A stretch of 64,000 nucleotides of DNA from contig HG738140.1 in assembly GCA_000499405.2 (NCBI GenBank), forward strand, positions 5,260,701 through 5,324,700, in the 5' to 3' direction. The notes beneath the pieces were generated by a model that saw only the letters and a list, made by a program, of their open reading frames with translations, did no database searches and was not told the DNA's origin. The translations under genes and the position numbers were made by a program. Source of the stretch: Onchocerca volvulus (Eukaryota > Nematoda > Chromadorea > Rhabditida > Onchocercidae). Of this stretch, positions 24,562 to 35,195 are shown in pieces. Numbering within the stretch: the first letter of the stretch is position 1; the number at the start of each line of letters is the position of its first letter.

Positions 24562-25409
24562 AAAAAATGAATGCTTAGTAAATAGCGATGAATGACTGCC
24601 GATAAGGTAAGAAACTGAAATAATTATAATTATTGATTCTTTTTTTCGAAACGATTTTCCGTACAGATTTCAATTGCTGTGTCATTCGAACGCACCATTG
24701 CCGTTGCTTCCTGAAATGTAAATGCTGTGCAATTGTTTTCATACCTCTATGTCACAAATGTCCCCATACAATGCACATTTGTAGTGAAAAAAGAATATAA
24801 TTTGTGGAACAATTTTCACTTTATTTTATAACAAATTTAGGTAGTATAATTGAACTTAAAACTATTATCCCTTGCTGTTTTAAAATAAACCTGTCATAAA
24901 TGCACCATCTATCTAATGATCAATTTATTTGGATATTCTTTAATAATTACTTGTAACAATATATAATAATGTAAAAATTTCATATTCTATATATGCATAT
25001 CTGTAAATATATCCTATGCAAATTATTTTCTTTTGATTCCAAAGTTTGGAAGTTTTTTCTTTTCCTTTTTTCGAAATAACCGAATTTGCGCATGAATTTA
25101 ATATCTGGAATAAAATTTTTGTTATGCCGTAGTCAAAGATTTTTTTTCTCATTATTATATTATCGCTGTGGGACAAACCATAAACAAAGTTACCAAGCTA
25201 AAATTGTCTCAAATAATATCAGTTAGTTTTTAGTTTGTTGTATATCTGATATTTTTTGAATTCTCAATTTTCGTTCGTGTACAACTTTCGTTTATTTATT
25301 TTTGATTTCGAAGTATAAAATTCTTGATTCATTTTATCATGATTCCTAATCGACAACAAATTTCGTTTTCTATACTCACTAGTTTCGGAAAATATTAGAA
25401 TCGATCTCA

Positions 25410-27211
25410 ATGGCAATAAATCGTGTTGCTGTTTATGGTGGTCATGGAGCACTTGGTTCAGCAGTTGTTAATTATTTCAAAAACAAAAGCTTTGTAAGTT
25501 GCTTATTTCGAGTTCTCTTTCAGATTTTTCAAATATTTCTAAAATGTATAAATTTATTTCTATTCTATTTAGACCATATTTCAGGCAAAAGATTCCTCTT
25601 ATTTTACAAATTATTATAATTATAAGGATTGTAATAATCGAATGAATGAGAATTGTCTGATCATTCTGTGTAATATTCGTTATAGTAATAGTATCATGCT
25701 TATCTTTGCTGCAAGAAGTTTACTTAAAACTGATATAATTTTTATAAATTTGAATCATTACAGTGGACACTTAACATAGATCTTCTGAAAAATGAAATGG
25801 CTGATGCAAATGTTGTGATCAACAAGAATTCATCATGGACAGAGCAAGAAAGCTTGGTTCTCAAATCGTAAATATACCGTGCTTATTAGTTCTCAAGTCA
25901 TAAATATGAATCATGCGTATTAATTTCGAATTTTAGAAAAAGATTCTTGCAATTTTCACAGATTTTCTTCACGATTTTGCTTTCTAAATGAATTATGCAT
26001 ACTTATGGTGCGAAATATCGCAAAATTATGTTGGAAAATAAATTTGACTGATAAAAGTAATTCGCTATTCGTATAACGACATTTTGCACGTCACTTTGAT
26101 CGCTATAAGTATTGATATTCACAATATGAGAAGCTCATTTAGTGTTGGTGAAACATTGAATGGCGAACATTTGGATGCAGTATTGTGTGTAGCAGGTGGT
26201 TGGGCTGATGGTAAAGTCAGTAGTGAAAATATGATTAAAAATTCGGAAATTTTATGGAAACAGAATGTTTGGACATCAGCCATATCTGCTCGAATTGCTG
26301 CGTTGTATTTGAAAAAAGGTGGTCTTCTTCAATTTACTTCTGCTTCAACGGTGAGTTTTTTTCTTTTATTTATGCCAGAAAAAAAAATTTTCTTAAAGAA
26401 AAAATTCCCATCAGGGTGATGTCGAATGCAATTTTGCAATAAATAATTTGAGGATCTCGATTTTCAAATAAGATTGAGTCATGCAAATCAACTACATTTT
26501 AATTCAGAATTTCTTTTCTTGCTTCATTTAATTTAATTTTAAATTTTAAAGACTTCATACTTCTTATAGGTATTCAAAGATACATCAGGAATGTTGGGAT
26601 ATGGAATGGCAAAAGCAGCAATAAATCAACTGACCAAAAGTCTTGCCGCAAAAAAATCTGGAATGCCGGATGAATCTACCGTTGTTGCTATTTTGCCAGC
26701 ATTATTAGATACTGAACAGAATCGTAAATGGATGCCAAAAGCGAATACTGATTCGTAAGTTTTTAATGAGGATTATATTGTTACAAATAATTAATATTTT
26801 CTAATTTTAATCAATTTTTGATTTCTCGAGTTGAAATGAAGTTCATCAAAATTGGAATAGTTATATGGTTCATATTGTGTTTTAGCTTTAGGAAAAACGG
26901 TTAGCAATGGAAAGCAAGATGAGATAAGGATCTTGTGAGAGATCATGTTTTGCAATTATTATGAAATTCATTGCCAAGCTCAACTGTTTCCCTGTGGAAC
27001 TTTAATTTTTTTTTTTTTTTTTTATCATCAAATTAAATTTTTTTTTGAAAATATAAACTAAATTAGTTTGAAATATTTCAGATACACGTCAGTTCATTAT
27101 ATCGCAGAACTTTTGTACGAATGGACTTTAGATCCATCATCGCGACCAGAGAACGGTTCATTAGTTGAAATAATTACACAAAACAAGCAAAATGAATTGA
27201 AGATACATTGA
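25410..27211 (+). CDS. QDPR: Quinoid dihydropteridine reductase
   Basis: NADH-dependent reductase of the short-chain dehydrogenase family that regenerates tetrahydrobiopterin for aromatic amino-acid hydroxylases (dopamine/serotonin synthesis, phenylalanine catabolism). Exons: 25410-25493, 25764-25867, 26143-26350, 26570-26754, 27082-27211; 711 nt, 236 residues, close to the usual 230-245. Visible motifs: a Rossmann GGHGALG loop at residues 10-16, DAVLCVAGGWADGK, NVWTSAISARIAALYLKKGG, and the catalytic Y143xxxK147 in YGMAKAA. All align with the human enzyme. The exon-3 acceptor is placed at TTTAG/TGTTGG because that gives a gap-free alignment (SVGETLNGEHLDAVLC). Several AATAAA motifs follow about 340-370 nt downstream. 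It sits alone; neighbours are unrelated. Confidence 0.95.
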
Positions 27212-28304
27212 TATAGTAGACTGAATTCCACTTTCTTCTTTTGGATTTTCGCCTGTGCACTTCTTTTCTTGATTTACTTTGAACATATATTTTCCTTCGT
27301 TATATTTTATGGTTTTATGACTATTTAGAGTCCTAATCAGTTATTGTTAATGTTTTAGCTTGCAACAGAAGTACAACAATATTATTTTTTCATTCCATAT
27401 ATGTTGTGACTTTATATATATGCAAACTACTTTTACAACAATATTTATTATAAAAATAGTATGTTTGTTCTAAAATTAGTACAACAATATTTTTTTTTTA
27501 TGGCATATATTTTTAAACATTATATATTAGTTTTAGTTAACTCTTGAATAAATTTAGATGATCTAGTTTTTCTAAAATAAATAAATTTTTGACAAATACA
27601 ATAAATCACAGTGATGATTAGTTTAGAAAATTACAGAAAGGCCAGAATTGATGACTTTATTTTCATTATTAGTGCACTCTTTTCTGCTTACATTTAATTT
27701 GAATTATTATATATTTTTCACTTAATTTAATATACGCTACTTTGCTCTATAAAAAAGATAGAATTTCTTCCTGCATTTACAAATACAATGTAACATCAGA
27801 AAAATGAATTAAAAAAAATAATAGATAATAATTCTATACATTTCTGATTTTCTCTAGAATTCAGATCAACTGTTTGAAAACTTTCAAATTTCTCAAACTT
27901 CTCTAGATCAGGATAGAAAATTTATTATCACAGTCTATCATATAATTTAAGCAAGTTTTCAAGTAAATATGTCTTTCAGTATGAATTCCAAATACTTCTT
28001 CTTTCGATATTTTGAATACTTACATTATCTCACGAATTACACTCACATATGTAGTAACGAATTACATGTAATGACGTGTAGTATCTTCCAGTCGAACTGG
28101 TGAGCAACATCTAAAATAATGGAATAGAATTTACAATCAAATTTAAAAAATGTGCAAGTAAGAATTAGCTCTATTTCTAATTGTCCCATACAACGATCGT
28201 TGCCTTTTATTTATTTATATTTAATTTTTTTCAGAAAATGACAAATTCAAAAAATGAAATGATTTTTTTCATATACTTTGCAAAAGAAAAAATTAAGTCA
28301 AAAT
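27212..28304. other. Convergent intergenic region, no gene
   Basis: Lies between the 3' ends of the plus-strand QDPR gene and the minus-strand receptor. It contains three copies of an agtacaacaatatt-type segment (27370-27510). On the minus strand there is an AATAAATAAA around 28207-28219 that could end the receptor transcript. Nothing coding is seen. Confidence 0.6.
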
Positions 28305-31230
28305 TTAAACAATGACACACTTTTCAGTTATCTTTCCGATGAATTCATGAAATGTTTCCATCATAAGTTGACGATATTGTCTGCTTACCAAGCAATAAAG
28401 GCAAAAGTTTAGTGCAGCATTGAGAAAAACAAGCTGGAATTTTGTTGAAAATGCTTTCAAAATTTATTTATCATGAAGACATCTGCTAAATCACAATTAT
28501 ATTTGCAGATGTTGATTTAGCAGATTTATTGATCAAACTACTACAAATGATTCTCTGCTATTGATCGAATGATCGAGCGAGAGAGAGCAATTCAGTGATT
28601 GAACTGCTATATATAATTTAATGATTGAACAGATGTGATCGTTAACTTAATAAAACTAACCAAATGATTTTTTAAATATTTTTCCATTAAAAACTAATAG
28701 TTAAGAACTAGCAATGCTTCGATGTTTTTATTACAATCTTTTGATTGAAATTAGAAATAATGAATTTTGAAAATCGAACTTAAAATCAAATTTTTAAAAC
28801 TTAATTTAAAATCGATTTGCAAAATCTCATCCTTCCCTCCTATCTAATCAATGAATTTATAAAAGTTTACTTGTTGAGTGACACATATGTAAATGATTGT
28901 CGTCAAATGATATTGTCCATAATGATTGAAAAGTAATCGAGCAGGTGCTTGTGGTCCAACACATATTAATAGCATAATTACAACCGCAAATAACATAGCA
29001 TTAGCATTGAAACGTTGTATTGTTGACCTTTGACTTCTTGTGGCATTCTGGAAATCTCGAATTTGAACCTATTAAATTCTTAATTTTCATCAAAAATACA
29101 ACTTCTAGAAAATAATAAAATCGGATCATCTGTGAATTTATTTAAAGCAAATTAAACATTTAACGGAATATTGTTTAGCAAATATTTTTGGGCAGAATTG
29201 ACAAATGTCATCAATCGATTGTCAAATTGAATTGATTTAAAATTGGATAAGAAAGTGAAAGATTATTTTTTGATCGAATTCTTTTCATTCTTCTTCTTTT
29301 TTTTTCCATCCATTCTTGACTAATTTTCATTTCGAGAAGCTTTAATACACATATACATATCCAGTTTTTTATTTGTTCAACAAAAGCGGAAGTATCATTT
29401 ACCGTAACAAGAGCAGCATTCTCGATGATCGCATTATTGCTTTTTATTACTGTAGCAGTTGTAGCAATGATGATACGACGACTATCCATCGTTTCATCTA
29501 CATAATCATCATCATCATCACTTGTAAAGCTACCGGATATTCTGAGATCGCGATCCGTAATTTTTCGTAATGTTACGATCAATCGAGTATTAAGTATGCA
29601 AAGAATTACGATTGGTAATATATTGAATGCAATTAGAGTGAAATAATCCATCAAACGATAATATTTCTATAATAAAAGTAATTAGAAAAAAATTTTGCGA
29701 AAAAAAAAAAAAGAAAAAGTTGTGAAAAGAAAAAAATAAACTTTAAATGATAAATTGATCTTTAACATCAAATTATAAAATTTTTATTTCTATTTATTTT
29801 ATTTTTTTAACAAATTTATCAATAAAATACAAGACTGCAACAATTCACACTTATCATTATTCAATCAAATTTATATCTGGTGATAATTTATTTGAGCTTG
29901 TAACTTTCCTGTAATTTTAGATTATCACTTAGAGCAATAATAAAAAAATATTGATTTAAAAGATTATTCCAGCATGATTGAATTTGATAGCATATTGGCC
30001 ATTGCAGGGAGCATAGCAATGATATGATTAAACAGATAAAAATAGCAACACGACTGATATGATTTGAACATAAATTATGTGATCGTAATGGATGACAAAC
30101 ATAAATGTAACGTTCCAAATTAAATATTACAACCAATCTGAAAATTATTTTATTTTTGTGAATATTACCATTAGTTTGAGATTATGATATTATCAATTAT
30201 TTGTGATATCATTAATCATAATCAATATTATCAATCAATTATTAGTACGAAAATTATTTTTGTGAAATATTATCAATCAGTTTGGAATTATTATTATTAT
30301 TAGCAATTAATAAAAAAAGATAATAATTTCAGACTTTAAAATTTGACTTGCAAAATGTAATTTTCATCATTCTAATCATGATATTATCAGTTGTTAGAAA
30401 CTTACAGAACCGAAGATTTATAGAACGTGGATGCAAGCGTACGTATGTAAAGTGATGAATGAATGTAAACAATCGTGAAAGATGATGAAGTTATCAGTGG
30501 TGATATGCTCGTTGGTGTTACTTCTAATGTTGCTGTTATCAGAAATAAACAATCACAAATTGCTAGAGCTAGCAATAAATCCCTGTAACAAAATATTATC
30601 AGTTTATCTCCTAAATCTTTGTAGCAAGTTATTATCAGTACTTTTCTAATTCCTATAGCAAAATATTATCAATATCTCTTAAATCCCTGTAGCAGAGTGT
30701 TATCAGTATCCCTTAAATCCTATAGCAAAATATTAATATCGCTCAAATCTTTATAGAAAAACATTATCAATGTGTCTCTAATTCTTAGAGGAAAATATTA
30801 TCAGATGTATCTTCCAAATTTCTGTTACAAAATATTATCAATATCATTTTTAAAATGAGATATCATCTCAACTAAGACCGAGTTGAATGCTGTATTGTTT
30901 CGAAAAAAAAAATCATTTATGCGATATTATTCTTAAAATACCTTAAAATAATTAAAATTAAAATAAAAAATGCCTTAAAATACTTCAAATACTCGATGCT
31001 TCTAAAATATTTCAACATGATCATTCATTTTTTGAATTATTCAAAAATTTAACGATATTAATTCTATCTTATCAAGTGAAATATATTCAGATTGATTACC
31101 AGGATGGAATACGACGTGTTGAAGAATGAGTTGATAAGATTAGAATGTTAAAAAGATTGCAAGCTAGACCGATAATAGCAATGGTAGGTAAGCAAATTAC
31201 ATTGGACCACCAAATTATTGTCAGTGCTTT
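28305..31230 (-). CDS. Rhodopsin-family GPCR, FMRFamide/neuropeptide receptor-like (5' end missing)
   Basis: Seven-transmembrane receptor for a peptide ligand, plasma membrane, probably neuronal or muscular. Minus-strand exons: 31230-31100 (TM1, GLACNLFNILIL), 30582-30406 (TM2, DLLLALAICDCLFLITATLE), 30137 to about 29905 (TM3 end/TM4; NLERYIYVCHP is the DRY-equivalent), a possible 23-nt microexon 29834-29812, 29666-29403 (TM5 and intracellular loop 3 with DDDDDY), 29047-28871 (TM6, ICVGPQAPARLLF), 28433-28305 (TM7, LNAALNFCLYCLVSRQYRQ, then stop). Without the microexon the TM4 and TM5 exons are out of phase; with it the join is in frame. The first exon, with start codon and extracellular N-terminus, was not found upstream of 31230. 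The ERY plus NxxLNFxLYCL pattern suggests the FMRFamide-like/DMSR-type group of nematode receptors. The family is secure; the ligand is not known. Confidence 0.82.
30582..30842. repeat. Tandem array copying the 3' splice site of the TM2 exon
   Basis: About eight imperfect units of 30-37 bp lie in the intron just upstream (in gene sense) of the TM2 exon. In gene sense each unit contains TGATAATATTTTGCTACAG- or TGCTATAG-like sequence followed by GGATTTA or GAATTA. This is the same polypyrimidine/AG plus first exon bases as the real acceptor (GTTACAG then GGATTTA at 30582). Confidence 0.8.
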
Positions 31231-31477
31231 CTAAAATTTATTAAATACTTAACAATGAAAATGAAATTTTAATAAAAAGTTTTTTTTAAAAAAAAAAAAA
31301 GTACCAAAATTCAAAAAATTGGAACATACTGTAAAATTTATAATTTCTATTATTAATAATTTTAAAAAGAAGATTTCGATTGGTTGTCGTTCAGATAGAC
31401 TGACAAATGATTTCTTCTTTTGTATTTTCATTACGATATGTGAATGAAAGGAATGAAATAATCGATGAATCAAATTT

Positions 31478-31552
31478 TAAGATTACGGACTTCTTTCAGA
31501 AGACCAACGTACGCTTTTCAGAAGACTTACGTGTGTCTTTCAGAAGGCCACG
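31478..31552. repeat. ~28-bp tandem repeat with CTTTCAGAAG core
   Basis: Three imperfect units share ctttcagaaga/ggcc and an acgta/acgtg-like spacer. The repeat lies upstream of the first recognised receptor exon. No function is assigned. Confidence 0.65.
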
Positions 31553-33639
31553 CATTTTCTAATATTACAGGAATCGTATGAGAAAGATTTGTCAGAAGGA
31601 CCGATCATAATAAAGAAAATCTATCTGGTACTATTTGCATATAATACTGTATCATTATTTTATACTTTAAAAAATGTGCCGATCATTCAAACTATCAAAA
31701 GTGAAGCATAAAGCATTAATTTTGACCTCTTCTGTTTTCGATCTCTTCACTGACTCACTTTGACCTTTTATATTTTAATTTGTATACGTACGAAGCAAAA
31801 TCTAAATTTTTTGGCTCATGGTACTGCTTATTTGATCTATCGAGTTATCTAGTAATTTGATCTATGATTATTTAAAATCTAGTAATTCATGGATAATAAA
31901 TATCAAATACTTGTTGTAATTGATGTTCCACTTGAGGTATATTATCACAGATATTTCGAAAATCATTTTCATAATTCATCAAAAAAATTTTATTTGAAAA
32001 AATTCATAAATTCATCATTCGAAAAAATTCATCGATAGAATTTCACTTTCAAGAGATATTCTGGAATTAATAGAAAATTTATGATAAATTTATAATAAAT
32101 TTAATGTTGCTCTAAAACATAATGATGACAGGAATACAATTATAGTTCATTGCAATTACACAATTTTAAACATTAATTTAAATAAAACTTCAAAATTCTT
32201 CCATCATGGTAATTAAGATTAGCCAAATTAATCGAATTTCTACTTAGAAATATCTCGGAGGGTTTAAATCTTGATTATTTGCAGATTATTATATATATCA
32301 TATGAAATGATCCGAAATACAACAAAAAATCTTTAACAATGCTTCATTGCGAATCTCAGTTTCCTCAAAATATAATAAAAACTTTTTCTCATTTGATATA
32401 TTCCAATAATGTTAAATGTGATAATTCAAAAATTTACGTTCCAAATAGATAGACTAAAAAATAGAATGGAAAAATTGATTGTAAAATGATATCGACATAT
32501 AGAAAAAAAAAAAGAGATTTGAAAGATTTATTTTTGCAATTGGATATAATTTCGAAATCAGACATTTCTGTTTATAGGTTTCTAAATGTTTAAAAGTATT
32601 AATTTTTATTCTAATCATAAATTTTTTGAAGTAGAAATTGATTCATATTAGGGTATTCGAATGATACTTATTATAAAATTTAAAATTAAATCAAATTAAA
32701 AATTCTTTTTCCTTAAAGATTTGTTGCAATATTAAAGCTTTTTGAAAGATAAAAATATGTTCACATTATTCGCATGAAAACTGACTAGTAATTAGAAAAA
32801 AAAAAAAAAGATACGTTTTAAAATAACGATTAAAGCTAATAATAAATTTTCTTTTAGAAAGGAAAAAACAGGCACTCTTTAGAGCCATTAAATAAATTGA
32901 AATTGAAGAAATTTGAGATTGAAAATGTTTGGCTAGAAAATTTATAGAAAAAGAAAATGATAGCAACTTCTTTCGCAAAGAAGAAGTGCTGAAATGATTT
33001 GAAAATGAAAAAATGGATCGATAACCAGAAAAAAAAAGACATTTACCTTGTCAAATCAACTTTTTTGTTTGACAGACTTTTATTTACACACACTTTTAAT
33101 AAGACATTTTTACCTGAATGCAAATTTTCAAATTAATTTTTACATTAATCATTCATGTTCCAAAGAAATTTGGATTAAATTTTAATTTAAAACGAAACTA
33201 AAACGAATTCAATTATGTTTCAAATGTTTAGTGATAAATCGAATTCTATACACAAAATTCAAGTTAGCCAGAAAGAATCAGTGATGGAATTTAGAGAAAA
33301 AGTTGCAACAGGATTTTACTTTTTTTTTGTATGCTGTATTAGCGCAGTACATACGTACGGTATTAGTACAGTATATAAATACGGTGTCAATAACTTATAC
33401 GCATACTATATTAGTACAGTAAACTTCCGGAATAAATTCAAAGTAGATATGCAATCGGAATTCCTAACAATCCACTAATCCTGAAAAGAAATTTTCTGAG
33501 AGAAATAACCATCAGCAATAAATTAATAAGAAATGAGGTAAGAAGAATTGTTTACTATCGAAATTGACAAACCGTATGACATCAGCCTTCATTGATGTCT
33601 CTTTGCTGAATATTCTGAGTTCAATTTCATCGATAAATG

Positions 33640-33677
33640 AGTGGACAGTTGAGTGGACAATTGAGTGGACAGTTGGA
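33640..33677. repeat. 12-bp tandem repeat GAGTGGACAGTT x3
   Basis: Three consecutive copies of gagtggacagtt, the second with one substitution. Non-coding. Confidence 0.85.
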
Positions 33678-34037
33678 TGATTCATTCTATCATACCATCA
33701 ACATTTACTTTTGTTTACTTTTTCAATATATAACACATTTTGACTAACACATTTTTGAAAATTAGTGATTACACTTGATCAATTATCGATTATTAACGAT
33801 TACTTCAGTTGTAGTAAGTTTATCCCTGACTTTTCATTTATTTAACTGCAGTAAAATTGTTGTAACATGATGGAATAATCCAGAATTTAAATTTGAATTT
33901 GTTTATATCTTTATTTATATTTACATTGATGTCTTCTTAAAAGATTATTCATAGTGTCCTTAAACTTATTCAACAAAAAAGTTGAAAACTTTGGAATCAA
34001 ACTTATCAGTAAAAGGAATAAAAACTATGTATGCGAA

Positions 34038-34079
34038 TGTATGTGTGCATACGTGTATGTGTGTGTGTGTGTGTGTATG

Positions 34080-34118
<39 letters not shown>

Positions 34119-34133
34119 ATGTATGTATGTGTG
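34038..34133. repeat. GT / GTAT microsatellite
   Basis: A (GT)n tract interrupted by GTAT, then a (GTAT)n tract. The Cys/Val-rich frame through it is an artefact. Confidence 0.95.
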
Positions 34134-34681
34134 CATACATCCCTTTTAATTTCATGTAATTAAACGATTTAAAGATTATTCATCATTAAATCCATTCCAG
34201 TCATACAACTATTCATAGTATCTTTAAGCTACATATTCTAAAAAAAAAAGTTTGAAATTTTCAAAATCAAAGTTACTAGTAAAATAGATAAAAACTTCGA
34301 AATTAATTTAGAGATTTTCGAGTAATTTCAAAATATTATATGCAAACGATAATGATTGGTCGATCGTTTGATTATGACTGATCGATTGATCGATCCTTGA
34401 TTTTTCTCACATAAACTGGTCTATGTTGATTATTTCCTTTACTAAATTTCGCTGCTTATCTTTGCGTTAACTACATAATCCCTGATGCGTTCAATCCCAA
34501 AATAATTTTCAAAAAAAAAAAAAAGTTGATCCATCCCCGAAATGTTCAATGAAACAAAAAATTTCATCCAGCTGCATCAGTAAGATGCAAAAGTTGCATC
34601 GACCGCCCAATCATAGTCATTTATGGTATCGTGACGTAGCATAAGCATGTCGAAATAATTTTGGTTTTGTTTTTTTGGCAG

Positions 34682-34731
34682 TTTTCGCGGTCCTCGCTTT
34701 GCGGTGTGTTGTTCGCATTCGCGATTTTCAG
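34682..34731 (+). promoter_or_regulatory. Likely TCERG1 promoter / non-coding first exon
   Basis: An abrupt GC-rich stretch (CGCGG, CGC, GCGGTG, TTCGCG) ends in TTTTCAG/GTGAGTG, a good 5' splice site at 34732. A GGCAG acceptor-like site precedes it. It lies 460 bp upstream of the TCERG1 start codon and probably marks a 5' UTR exon spliced towards the ATG exon. Inference from composition and splice site only. Confidence 0.4.
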
Positions 34732-35195
34732 GTGAGTGAAGTGGTGGGTAGGTTAATGGAAGTAAATTCAAAATAATAATTGTGTTGTTACGGGAGATCT
34801 TGTGTGGTACTAGCCATAAACGGATGGAAATATCCTACAGTAATTGATTGTTGAGCTGTCATATACTTGCTACATTCAGGTTACAATACAATTTCAGGTC
34901 ACACTTGGTTCTATATTTATTGACAATTTAGTCATTGTAGATTTGTTGGACACTGAAACAGTTGATCGAAAATATTTTTCGGATAAACAGCAGTAAAAGA
35001 AGTGAAAATATTAAGCAGTAAGCTCACTTATTAATCCATCGGAATTCATTTTTTGCCATAATTATAAGGCTGCTATTGTTTGACGATTTATCGATTTATC
35101 ATTTGACGATTTTTATTCTAAGCAGATGATTTACCATTATTAGTCATTGTTTTAAGATATTTTGGTTCATTTACGAAATATTACTACGCGTATAA

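Larger units (their letters stand above)
21575..25409. other. Intergenic: poly-T tracts, dispersed repeats, mobile-element remnants
   Basis: After the SHQ1 3' UTR this stretch holds T-runs (21931-21972, 42 nt; 22349-22368 region), two unexplained minus-strand frames (21989-22288 and 22871-23104), several copies of a dispersed repeat containing a CATTCGAATA core, and an inverted-repeat element at 23759-24469. I found no exon set matching a known family. Confidence 0.6.
31231..34681. other. Intergenic / receptor 5' region, no further gene seen
   Basis: Should contain the unrecognised first exon(s) and promoter of the minus-strand receptor. Otherwise it holds AT-rich DNA with short tandem repeats (31478-31552; the TATTAGTACAG repeats at 33345-33420; a 12-bp repeat at 33640-33677) and a GT microsatellite. 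Frames through the repeats are low-complexity. Confidence 0.5.

Noticed and set aside
24487..24565. tRNA-like GC-rich stretch
   Set aside because: No acceptor stem closing the ends and no TTCGA arm; direct repeats explain it better.
33215..33478. 87-codon frame with repeated Y-G-I-S-T-V pattern
   Set aside because: Derived from a tandem DNA repeat (TATTAGTACAG); no start context.
33954..34163. Cys/Val-rich frame
   Set aside because: Translation of a GT/GTAT microsatellite.
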